A DNA stretch of 21,673 nt from Verrucomicrobiota bacterium (GTDB lineage Bacteria; Verrucomicrobiota; Verrucomicrobiia; Limisphaerales; AV2): positions 1 to 21,673 of the forward strand of contig QHOP01000249.1 of assembly GCA_003219345.1 (NCBI GenBank), given 5' to 3'. The position numbers were made by a program, and so were the translations under genes. The notes beneath the pieces are model-generated. The model was not told the origin of the DNA, ran no database searches, and saw only the letters and a program-made list of their open reading frames with translations. Shown here in pieces: positions 15,412-21,673 of this stretch (position 1 is the first letter of the stretch; each line of letters starts with the position of its first letter).

Positions 15412-17816
15412 TGTTCGTCGCGACGTTAGTGATTTCCGGGCGCGGATGGCTGTTGCCAGCCGCAATTTTTCTGGCCCTCGCGTTGCTGGCTTTGAGTTGG
15501 ACGTATCGCCATGGGCCGGCGGACGGCGCGATTCGCGGTGTTTGCGTTTTTTTGAAACTGTTGGGGCTGCTGGTGCTGGCGGCCTGTCTGGTGGACCCGC
15601 TTTGGAGCGGGCAACGCGCGCGGCCAGGCGCGAACATCTTCGTCGTGATCGCGGACAACAGCCAGGGAATGCAAATCAAGGACCGGGGCGAAACGCGCAG
15701 CCGCGGCGAGCTGCTTCGCGCGAAGCTCACGGCGGATAAAACGGATTGGCGCGCGAGGCTGGAGGAGGATTTTCAAGTGCGCCGTTACTTCTTCGACTCG
15801 CGGCTGCAAAGCACGAAAGATTTTTCAGAGCTGGTCTTTGATGGGCGGGCATCGGCAATCGGTTCGGCGCTGCGGACCGTCGCGGAGCGTTACCAGGGAC
15901 AGCCGTTGGCGGGCGTTCTTCTCCTGACCGACGGCAATGCCACGGACATTCCCGCCGGAAAAATTGAGGCGGCCGGTCTGCCGCCCGTTTATCCGGTCGT
16001 CATCGGCCGGGACGATGCCATCAAAGACATCGCGTTGCAAAAGGTCGCCGTGAGCCAGACCGTCTTCGAAGACGCGCCGGTGACGATTCAGGCGGATGTC
16101 CTGGCCAACGGTTATTCCGACAGCCCTCTCGTGGCGCAAGTGCTCGACCGGGAGGGAAAAAAGGTGGCCGAACAGACCCAGCGCGCTCCGCGCGACGGTG
16201 AAACCGCCGCGTTTCGTCTGCAACTGCGGCCGGACAAAGCCGGAGTTTCGTTTTATCGGTTGCGCGTTTCGGCGAAAGACGAGCTGCAACAATTCGAGAA
16301 ACCGGAAGTTTCGACGGAAGCGACGCTGGCCAACAACGGACGCGTGCTCGTGGTGGACCGCGGCCAGGGACCCTATCGCATTCTCTATGTCGCCGGGCGG
16401 CCGAACTGGGAATATAAGTTTCTCCATCGCGCCCTGGAGGAGGACGAACAGATTCAACTCGTCGGTTTGATTCGCATCGCCAGGCGCGAACCAAAATTCG
16501 ATTTTCGCGGTCGCCCCGGAGAATCGAGCAATCCGCTCTTTCGCGGTTTCGGCAACCAGTCGAAGGAGGAAATCGAACGTTACGACCAGCCGGTGCTGGT
16601 GAGGCTGAATACGCGGGACGCGACCGAGTTGATCGGCGGTTTTCCGAAAACGGCCGAGGAACTTTACGCCTACCAGGCCGTTATCGTGGACGACCTGGAG
16701 GCTGAATTTTTCACGCGCGACCAGATGACGCTGCTGCAAAAATTCGTTTCCGAACGCGGCGGCGGATTCCTCATGCTTGGCGGCGCGGAAAGCTTCCACC
16801 AGGGCAAATACGAGCGGACGCCGATCGGCGACATGCTCCCCTTTTATCTCGACCACGTGGCGGAGATGAAGCCGCCCACGAACCTTCACCTGACGCTCAC
16901 GCGCGAAGGCTGGCTGCAGCCGTGGGCGCGGCTGCGCAGCAACGAGGATCAGGAAAAATCGCGACTCGAAGCGATGCCTGCGTTTCAGGTGCTGAACCGC
17001 GTGCGCGACATCAAGCCCGGTGCCAGCGTGATCGCAACCGTCCAGGACGAGGGAGGCCACGATTTTCCCGCGCTGGCGGTGCAGCGATTTGGCAATGGCC
17101 GTGTCGGCGCGCTGACGATTGGCGACATGTGGCTCTGGGGGTTGCGCGATGAGGCCTCCCACCGCGACATGGACAAGGCCTGGCGGCAACTCGTGCGCTG
17201 GCTGATTGCCGATGTGCCGAACCGCATCATCGTTCAAGTCGAACCGAAGTCCGACGATCCCAACCAGGCCCTCCGGTTGCAAGTCCGCGCCCGCGACAAA
17301 AAATTTCAACCGCTGGACAACGCCTCCGTGATGCTCACCGTGCGCGCTGTCACGAATGATTTCGCGCGGATCAAATCTGCAACCGACAGCCGGTCGCAGA
17401 CCGGCACCAACGCGATCCGGCTTAACGCCGAGCCGTCTTCGACGGAACCGGGTCTTTACGAATCGATTTACGTTCCACGCGAAACAGGCGGTTATCTCGC
17501 TGAGGCAACGGTGAGCGACGCCGCCGGCATGGAAGTGGGTCGCGCGCAAGCGGGCTGGACGGCTGACCCCGCTGCCGAAGAGTTTCGGTCGTTGAAGCCG
17601 AACCGCGTCCTGCTGGAAACAATCGCCGGGCAGACCGGCGGCGAAGTCATTGCGCAGGACCGCCTGGACAGCTTCGCCGCGAACCTGCCGAAGCGCAAAG
17701 CACCCATCACCGAAAGCTGGACGCTTCCTTTGTGGCACCGCTCAACGGTGTTTGTGTTCGCGCTGGCATGTTTCATCGCCGAGTGGGGCCTGCGACGCTG
17801 GAAAGGAATGGCCTAA
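15411..17816 (+). CDS. Membrane protein with vWA and glutamine-amidotransferase-like folds
   Basis: 801 residues from the ATG at 15411 (a GTG codon directly before it is also possible). Two membrane segments lie at about 10-30 and 45-63. The vWA domain follows: IADNSQG at 80-86 keeps Asp82 and Ser84 but has Gly86 where the DxSxS motif has Ser, and LLTDGNATD carries Asp174. A beta-sandwich stretch (about 200-310) precedes a class I glutamine-amidotransferase-like fold (RILYVAGRPNWEYKFLHRAL, YQAVIVDDLEAEFFTRDQM, FVSERGGGFLMLGGAESFHQ) without an apparent catalytic Cys at the nucleophile elbow. The C-terminus has another membrane helix (VFVFALACFIAEWGLR) ending in basic residues. Proteins of this type close Bat-like clusters in Verrucomicrobia and Planctomycetes; the bulk is predicted periplasmic, probably as a scaffold partner for the BatA-type and coiled-coil proteins. 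Confidence 0.9.
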   Translation: MFVATLVISGRGWLLPAAIFLALALLALSWTYRHGPADGAIRGVCVFLKLLGLLVLAACLVDPLWSGQRARPGANIFVVIADNSQGMQIKDRGETRSRGELLRAKLTADKTDWRARLEEDFQVRRYFFDSRLQSTKDFSELVFDGRASAIGSALRTVAERYQGQPLAGVLLLTDGNATDIPAGKIEAAGLPPVYPVVIGRDDAIKDIALQKVAVSQTVFEDAPVTIQADVLANGYSDSPLVAQVLDREGKKVAEQTQRAPRDGETAAFRLQLRPDKAGVSFYRLRVSAKDELQQFEKPEVSTEATLANNGRVLVVDRGQGPYRILYVAGRPNWEYKFLHRALEEDEQIQLVGLIRIARREPKFDFRGRPGESSNPLFRGFGNQSKEEIERYDQPVLVRLNTRDATELIGGFPKTAEELYAYQAVIVDDLEAEFFTRDQMTLLQKFVSERGGGFLMLGGAESFHQGKYERTPIGDMLPFYLDHVAEMKPPTNLHLTLTREGWLQPWARLRSNEDQEKSRLEAMPAFQVLNRVRDIKPGASVIATVQDEGGHDFPALAVQRFGNGRVGALTIGDMWLWGLRDEASHRDMDKAWRQLVRWLIADVPNRIIVQVEPKSDDPNQALRLQVRARDKKFQPLDNASVMLTVRAVTNDFARIKSATDSRSQTGTNAIRLNAEPSSTEPGLYESIYVPRETGGYLAEATVSDAAGMEVGRAQAGWTADPAAEEFRSLKPNRVLLETIAGQTGGEVIAQDRLDSFAANLPKRKAPITESWTLPLWHRSTVFVFALACFIAEWGLRRWKGMA

Positions 17817-17819
17817 GGA

Positions 17820-17950
17820 AACCCAAATGACCAAGGCCTGATGACGAAAGAAACCCGAATGACGAAGGCCGGGTCCTTGTCCGCTTGCTTTCTTCGGGCT
17901 GCGTCATTCCTCATTCCTTCGGATCGCGTCATTCGTCATCCGTCATTCCT
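17820..17950. repeat. Interspersed GAATGAC/GTCATTC repeat upstream of the caspase-like gene
   Basis: The gap contains GAATGAC at 17857-17863 and, in opposite orientation, GTCATTC at 17903-17909, 17928-17934 and 17942-17948, with CGAATGACG at 17856-17864 exactly complementary to CGTCATTCG at 17927-17935. Several ATGACNAA-type repeats precede it. It resembles a dispersed repeat family of these genomes (recollection, not searched). The frame of the next gene is open through it, but the translated product looks repeat-derived. Confidence 0.65.
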
Positions 17951-17954
17951 TTTC

Positions 17955-18914
17955 ATGCTCGCTGCGTTGCTCGCCGCGGTTTTCGTACTGGCAGCAGAAG
18001 AGCGGGTTGATCAGCCGATCGTCCTTCTGGTCGTGGGCGCGGCCGGCGAAGCGGAATATGCGACGAACTTCGCGCGCTGGGCCGGTCTTTGGGAGAAAGC
18101 GAGTCGCGACGGAGGCGCCAGATTCCTTTCCATCGGTCAGACCGAGACCAATGCCATGACCGATTTGGAGCAACTGAAGAGAGCGCTTTCGAACGAGGCC
18201 GCGGAGTCTGCCGCGGAGCTTTGGCTCGTGCTCATCGGTCACGGGACGTTCGACGGCAAAGAGGCCAAATTCAATTTGCGCGGCCCGGATTTGTCGGCGG
18301 CGGATTTGGTCGAATGGCTGAAACCCTTTCGTCGTCCTGTCGCGGTGATTAACTGCGCTTCGGCCAGCAGCCCGTTTATCAACAAACTTTCCGCAACCAA
18401 CCGGGTGATTATCGCGGCGACCCGCAGCGGCTACGAGCAGAACTACGCGAGATTTGGCGAATACATTTCCGGCGCCGTCGCCGACCCGCAGGCGGATCTG
18501 GACAAGGACGGTCAGACTTCGTTGCTGGAAGCCTTCCTGATGGCGTCGCGCCGTGTCGCGGAGTTTTACAACGCGGAGGGGCGGCTGGCCACCGAGCACG
18601 CGTTGCTCGATGACAACGGCGACGGTTTGGGCACGCCGGCCGATTGGTTCCGCGGAATCCGCGCGATGAAGAAGGCCAAAGAAGGCGCCTCAGCCGATGG
18701 CCTGCGGGCGCACCAGTTTCATCTGGTCCGCAGCGAGCAGGAACAAAAGCTGTCTTCGGAACTCCGCGCCAGGCGGGATGAACTGGAGCTGGCAATCGCC
18801 AAACTCCGCGACGCGAAAGGTCAGATAAAAGAGGACGATTATTATCAGCAATTGGAAAAGCTGGTAGTCGAGTTGGCTAGGCTGTATGAACGAAAAGGGC
18901 CGAAGCCGCAATAG
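17955..18914 (+). CDS. Secreted caspase-fold (clan CD, C13-like) protein
   Basis: 319 residues from the ATG at 17955, chosen because it starts a short signal peptide (MLAALLAAVFVLAAEERVDQ); an ATG at 17841 would add 38 residues encoded by repeat DNA. The core has the clan CD dyad: LVLIGHGTFDG with His96 and AVINCASASSPF with Cys134, each after a hydrophobic strand. Two Asp-rich loops follow (DPQADLDKDGQTSLLEAF and LLDDNGDGLGTPADW), resembling calcium-binding or dockerin-like loops, and a charged helical tail (about 235-319) ends the protein. In this family the dyad cleaves after specific residues, Asn in legumains, Arg/Lys or Asp elsewhere; the specificity here is unknown. It closes the MoxR/vWA cluster, 138 bp after the previous gene, and is probably periplasmic. 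Proteolytic activity is inferred from the dyad only. Confidence 0.82.
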   Translation: MLAALLAAVFVLAAEERVDQPIVLLVVGAAGEAEYATNFARWAGLWEKASRDGGARFLSIGQTETNAMTDLEQLKRALSNEAAESAAELWLVLIGHGTFDGKEAKFNLRGPDLSAADLVEWLKPFRRPVAVINCASASSPFINKLSATNRVIIAATRSGYEQNYARFGEYISGAVADPQADLDKDGQTSLLEAFLMASRRVAEFYNAEGRLATEHALLDDNGDGLGTPADWFRGIRAMKKAKEGASADGLRAHQFHLVRSEQEQKLSSELRARRDELELAIAKLRDAKGQIKEDDYYQQLEKLVVELARLYERKGPKPQ

Positions 18915-18939
18915 TTCGTCGCCTGCTTCGCCTGGCGAG

Positions 18940-18969
18940 TGGACAGGGAAGGCGGAGGGTGTTTAGGAT
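18940..18969 (+). promoter_or_regulatory. Possible sigma70-type promoter for the tRNA-like gene
   Basis: TGGACA (18940-18945) and TAGGAT (18964-18969) are separated by 18 bp and match five and four of six consensus positions. The predicted start of transcription would fall a few bases before the 5' end of the tRNA-like sequence at 18984, as is normal for a tRNA gene. By pattern only. Confidence 0.35.
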
Positions 18970-18983
18970 GCCTGTGCTTCTTC

Positions 18984-19056
18984 GGGCCCATAGCTCAGCG
19001 GTCAGAGCAGGCGACTCATAATCGCTTGGTTTCCCGCTCGATCCTGGTTGGGCCAA
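18984..19056 (+). tRNA. tRNA-Ile2(CAU)-like gene with degenerate 3' half
   Basis: Seventy-three bases fit a tRNA layout: acceptor GGGCCCA (18984-18990), D stem GCTC/GAGC, anticodon stem GGCGA/TCGCT, loop CTCATAA with anticodon CAT at 19017-19019. The central part (GAGCAGGCGACTCATAATCG) is as I remember it in E. coli tRNA-Ile2, whose C34 is changed to lysidine, so Ile2 is favoured over Met. The 3' half is abnormal: T stem TCCCG/CTGGT has T-T and C-T mismatches, the T loop starts CTC rather than TTC, and acceptor position 1 (G) faces A at 72. No CCA is encoded. It may be a pseudo-tRNA, or an attachment-site copy whose 3' part came from the element to its right. Confidence 0.65.
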
Positions 19057-19132
19057 ATCGCTAAAAACACCTTGTAAAAGCAGGGTATTCTCAACGTTCG
19101 TGCTTTCGTTGTTCAGTCGTCCAAAAACACTG

Positions 19133-19154
19133 CTTGGCCAATTCTTGGCCAATT
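19133..19154. repeat. Tandem 11-bp repeat with palindromic core
   Basis: CTTGGCCAATT occurs twice back to back; each copy contains the palindrome TTGGCCAA. A related GCGGCCAAATTT follows about 30 bp later, and GGGCCAAAT occurs at the tRNA end. The position beside the attachment site would suit integrase or excisionase arm sites. Confidence 0.5.
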
Positions 19155-19240
19155 CTGAAGTGCTCATGCTTGCTGTATTCATGCGGCCAAATTTTTTACC
19201 AGCGTGCGGCGGTTGCAAGTTCAATTTGAGCTGTTGGTCT

Positions 19241-19375
19241 TCATGAGAGGTGGACGTTGTTGCCATTGCTGAGGTAGCGGTCAAGCTCGGTGCGCGGAAT
19301 CAAGACGCGGCGGAGACCGGGGAGTTTGCGGAGCACCTTGCGCCGTACCAATCGGCGCACCGTTTCGCCTTCGCA
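19241..19375 (-). pseudogene. C-terminal remnant of an excisionase-type HTH protein
   Basis: Reading the minus strand to the TGA at 19241-19243 gives about 44 residues containing CEGETVRRLVRRKVLRKLPG and LRRVLIPRTELDRYLSNGNN. This is the recognition-helix and wing part of the MerR/excisionase-like HTH_17 fold found in DNA-binding proteins of mobile elements. There is no start codon or N-terminal helix: upstream the sequence joins at about 19370 to unrelated coding sequence in another frame. The intact gene would have helped control excision or conjugation. Now non-functional unless fused by frameshifting, which is unlikely. Confidence 0.65.
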
Positions 19376-19490
19376 ACGGCTTGAGGCATTGGCGTCGTGA
19401 TGGCAACGACCACATCAGGTTTTTGACTATCAAGTTCACTGGCGATGTTTGCCGCCAACTGGACTTGGCCGTTGGCGTTGCGCACAAGGT
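19363..19490 (-). pseudogene. Fragment of an ABC transporter substrate-binding protein
   Basis: About 41 residues (NANGQVQLAANIASELDSQK, PDVVVAITTPMPQAVAKA) match the N-terminal lobe of the ABC_sub_bind (TrpX-like) family as I know it. Start, signal peptide and the remaining roughly 250 residues are missing. It is sandwiched between the truncated small hypothetical gene and the truncated HTH gene, each in a different frame. It looks like a captured piece of foreign coding sequence or the product of two deletions. Assigned from the pattern PDVVVAITTPxxQAVAKA; a search would settle it. Confidence 0.5.
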
Positions 19491-19652
19491 AACCGTGCTG
19501 GCTGCCGGATGTCCCAAAGGTCTCAGCAATCCCAAGCTGGTCAGGACAGTAATGTGATCCGGCTCAAAACCGAGACGCCAGGCGGTCTCAGCCGGCGTGA
19601 GTCGCCCTGGCAACACCGGCAAGGTCAGGATTTCTTTGCGTTCGGGATTCAT
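19488..19652 (-). pseudogene. Small hypothetical protein, N-terminal remnant
   Basis: About 55 residues, MNPERKEILTLPVLPGRLTP then AETAWRLGFEPDHITVLTSL and GLLRPLGHPAASTV. The start is well supported: AAGGAG at 19658-19663 (minus strand) lies five bases before the ATG at 19652, which overlaps the upstream gene's stop as ATGA. It resembles small proteins seen next to HTH genes in mobile elements of this phylum (recollection). After ASTV the frame runs into the ABC fragment; a 123-residue frame exists to 19281, but its second half is out-of-frame translation. The full product would be a small helix-turn-helix-like protein of about 85 residues. Confidence 0.55.
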
Positions 19653-20032
19653 GGCATCTCCTTGGTAAAATTGATGGCGACCGCAGCAACGTGGGTATTG
19701 AGCCCAGCGGTGTAACGCCGGTCCGCCGACTTCACAAATTTTAATTCATACTTCTGGATCACTCTTTCAAGGGACTTGAGACCGCTTCCCAGCAACGTGA
19801 CTTTGGCCGCGGCGAAACAGATCAATAGCTTTTCGGGCGGCGCATCAGCATCCTTTTCCAACGCCGGATTGGGAATCCTTTCAGCGTACAGGAATTGTGC
19901 GTAAGGCAGTTGATAGCTGCGCTCATCGTCGGCAAATACGTTCAGCGTGGCCACAGTCGAATCACGGCCGTAACAGGGGTTGTCACGCGAGCTAAGGTCG
20001 GATGCTGCGGCGGGGTTGGCGTTGGTGTTCAT
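19649..20032 (-). CDS. Hypothetical protein of the mobile element
   Basis: 127 residues from the ATG at 20032 (MNTNANPAAASDLSSRDNPC). I do not recognise a characterised family. It has an N-terminal Ala/Ser-rich stretch, a short beta-rich middle (STVATLNVFADDERSYQLPY, AQFLYAERIPNP) and a C-terminal part with VTLLGSGLKSLERVIQKYEL. No signal peptide or membrane helix, so probably cytoplasmic. It overlaps the end of the MobF gene by about 41 bp and its stop overlaps the next start (ATGA), so it is transcribed and probably translated together with them. Its position suggests an accessory role in the element's transfer or maintenance; that is inference. Confidence 0.75.
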   Translation of the reverse strand: MNTNANPAAASDLSSRDNPCYGRDSTVATLNVFADDERSYQLPYAQFLYAERIPNPALEKDADAPPEKLLICFAAAKVTLLGSGLKSLERVIQKYELKFVKSADRRYTAGLNTHVAAVAINFTKEMP

Positions 20033-21673
20033 AAGATGTTTCACGGATTTGTTTGATGCCTTTTCGGAACGAATGGGATTGCGTGATGCGCTGGCGGAAA
20101 TGTTTCAGGAAGCGATAGCCGCGTTGCAAAACGCGATCCATGAGTTTCTGCTGGCGAACGCGCGGAACAACTTCCACGGCGGCCAGCCGTCTGCTGGAAT
20201 GAGTGACGTGCGAACGCAATTGCTCAACGTCATCAGTGAACACCTGGCAGCGTTCGCGCCCGCGTGAGATGCTCACGTAAAATTGTTGCTGATGGACGGC
20301 GGCCAACGATCGTGACGACGCCACGACCAATACTTCGTCCGCGGTCTTGCCCTGGGCGGCATGCGACGTGACGGCGTAGCCGTGAGTGAACGAACGGTAG
20401 TCTTGAGGGATCACGCGGCCATCGGTCAGCAAAACGGAATCGCCCTGAATCGCCCGCACCTCGACGAGCTCGCCATTGATGAACCGTTTGCGGGCAGCGT
20501 TTGCTTGCAGTAACAGCTTATCGCCAGCGGCGATTCTCAATTTTCGCGTCTCTCCCACGTCAAACGAGACGAAGCCTCGACCCAATTGGAAAACGCCTTC
20601 CGAACCATCGGCGCGTTGAACTTTGAGCGAATCGTGTTCAACAGCGACCACCGCAACCGTTTCATCTTTACCACCTTTGCCACGATGAAACCGGATCGCC
20701 ATGCCGGGACGGTATTGTCGCACATCCCGTTTCTGTGCTTCCGTCCACGACAGCGAATCGAAGACTTGAAACTCCTTTTCTTCACCACCCAGCCGACCAG
20801 CCATTTTCAACGCAGCGCGGACTTTGTCCGTCACTGCTTCGATTTCATTCCACGTCGGCGCGACCAGCAACGCGGATTGGTTTTGTTCCAACGCCTTCAA
20901 ATACGACTGCGCAGCCTTGTCGTGCAGATTATCGTTGGAAGATTCCACAATCACATCCATGCGCTCCAGTTGCGCGAACGCTTCCAACGGGCGCTTCTGC
21001 GCAGCCAGTTCGACGGCCTTGCGATACTCGGCTTTGCGTTGCCGCCGGATGCGTGTGAGTTGGCCGGATTGGAAATCCGAATATTGCTCCAGAATCCGCA
21101 GTGCATCGCCACGGACAACGGATGCGTGCTGGCCGGTGTCACCGGAAAGAACAAGGCGGGCGTCAGGCGCCAGGTCAAAAAGCCGCTTCATGTCGTCAAT
21201 GCCGACTGCTCCGGCTTCATCCAGCACCACCAGCCGCCGGTCGGACAGCAGCGGTTTCGATAGCAACAAACTTTGCAACGTCACCGCTTCAAATCCTTCT
21301 TTGCGGAGGACCTCCGTTGCCGCCGCCGTCGGTGCACAAAACAGCGGTTCAATCTTCATTTCAGCACAGGCGGTGGCCAACTCGCGTAGCGCCGTAGTCT
21401 TGCCCGTGCCGGCCAGACCATGCAGTCCCGTGATGCGGTCACCGGTGCGCAGGACATGGTAAATTGCCCGTTTTTGATCTTCACCGAGCCATTCGGCAGG
21501 CCGATAACCGGGATGCAATGGCGCGAGGGCATCGCATCCTGCGTTCACCGTCTGAATCAAATCCAGTTCGGTTGCCAAAATCTGCGCCGTGGACAGCCCG
21601 TGTTCAGTTTTAACCAAGTCCGCCGAACGCTTCACCGCCGCTTTCAGCGTCGGCAAATCCATTTCGCCCGGAT
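19992..21673 (-). CDS. MobF-type relaxase/helicase, C-terminal helicase part (5'-partial)
   Basis: The frame is open to the right edge, and the residues before the first ATG in the window (PGE before MDLPTLK) continue the sequence, so the true start and the relaxase domain lie outside. The visible 560 residues form a superfamily 1 (TraI/TrwC/RecD-like) helicase. Counting from the Met at 21662, Walker A is GLAGTGKT at 82-89, followed by VVLDEAG (Walker B), LSGDTGQHASVVRGDALRIL (motif III region), YAVTSHAAQGKTADEVLV (motif V) and FYVSISRGRERCQVFTDD (motif VI). The helicase unwinds plasmid or element DNA during conjugative transfer after the relaxase nicks oriT. All helicase motifs are present, so this gene looks intact here while its neighbours are decayed. 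It overlaps the next gene at its end. Confidence 0.9.
   Translation of the reverse strand, partial: PGEMDLPTLKAAVKRSADLVKTEHGLSTAQILATELDLIQTVNAGCDALAPLHPGYRPAEWLGEDQKRAIYHVLRTGDRITGLHGLAGTGKTTALRELATACAEMKIEPLFCAPTAAATEVLRKEGFEAVTLQSLLLSKPLLSDRRLVVLDEAGAVGIDDMKRLFDLAPDARLVLSGDTGQHASVVRGDALRILEQYSDFQSGQLTRIRRQRKAEYRKAVELAAQKRPLEAFAQLERMDVIVESSNDNLHDKAAQSYLKALEQNQSALLVAPTWNEIEAVTDKVRAALKMAGRLGGEEKEFQVFDSLSWTEAQKRDVRQYRPGMAIRFHRGKGGKDETVAVVAVEHDSLKVQRADGSEGVFQLGRGFVSFDVGETRKLRIAAGDKLLLQANAARKRFINGELVEVRAIQGDSVLLTDGRVIPQDYRSFTHGYAVTSHAAQGKTADEVLVVASSRSLAAVHQQQFYVSISRGRERCQVFTDDVEQLRSHVTHSSRRLAAVEVVPRVRQQKLMDRVLQRGYRFLKHFRQRITQSHSFRKGIKQIRETSYEHQRQPRRSIRP

Larger units (their letters stand above)
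19027..21673. mobile_element. Decayed tRNA-integrated mobile element (runs off window)
   Basis: All genes right of the tRNA-like sequence are on the minus strand and look mobile: a MobF-type relaxase/helicase, small accessory genes and remnants of an excisionase-type HTH gene. The left boundary is placed within the damaged 3' half of the tRNA-like gene. An integrase gene would be expected between the HTH gene and the tRNA, but 19057-19240 has no room for one, so the element looks unable to excise by itself. The right boundary is outside the window. Confidence 0.6.

Noticed and set aside
15825..17738. 637-codon open frame on the minus strand
   Set aside because: It lies wholly inside the vWA/amidotransferase-like gene and its translation shows no domain; GC-rich coding DNA commonly leaves such antisense frames open.
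18877..19284. 135-codon minus-strand frame across the tRNA-like gene
   Set aside because: It runs antisense through the end of the caspase-like gene and the tRNA and has no recognisable content; it is also in a different frame from the HTH remnant.
20586..21263. 225-codon plus-strand frame
   Set aside because: It is antisense to the helicase gene, whose motifs are all present on the minus strand.

Overview
The window looks like chromosomal DNA of a GC-rich member of the Verrucomicrobiota, probably Pedosphaera-like (Pedosphaerales/Limisphaerales). I infer this from the protein families (tandem DUF4159 proteins, Gfo/Idh/MocA oxidoreductase with a twin-arginine signal, DUF4175-type coiled-coil membrane protein, MobF-type mobile element protein) and from the many hairpin-forming intergenic repeats. 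No 16S or other marker gene is present, so the assignment is tentative.

Positions 1-7977 hold a co-directional cluster: a partial metallopeptidase (peptidase MA-like) with TPRs, two tandem secreted DUF4159 proteins, a MoxR AAA+ ATPase, a DUF58 protein and a BatA-type membrane vWA protein. Positions 11680-18914 continue the same theme on the same strand: a DUF4175-type membrane/coiled-coil protein (now broken into three reading frames), a large membrane protein with vWA and glutamine-amidotransferase-like folds, and a secreted caspase-fold (clan CD) protein. Together they suggest a MoxR/vWA envelope system in which the ATPase remodels or activates membrane-anchored vWA and coiled-coil partners, bracketed by two predicted peptidases. 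No substrate or phenotype can be read from sequence.

The cluster is split by a 3.7-kb block (7978-11679). It contains a quasi-regular array of palindromic cassettes (8024-8567), a Gfo/Idh/MocA oxidoreductase, an opposite-strand lipoprotein gene and a gene-poor gap.

Several genes look damaged. The DUF58 protein lacks about 35 internal residues, including the expected third metal-site aspartate. The DUF4175 gene changes reading frame twice. These could be real decay or assembly error.

From 18984 to the right edge lies a decayed integrated element. It starts at a tRNA-Ile2(CAU)-like gene whose 3' half is degenerate, continues through a mosaic of gene fragments (excisionase-type HTH, ABC substrate-binding fragment, small hypothetical N-terminus), then an intact small hypothetical gene and the helicase half of a MobF relaxase that runs off the window. 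No integrase is visible.
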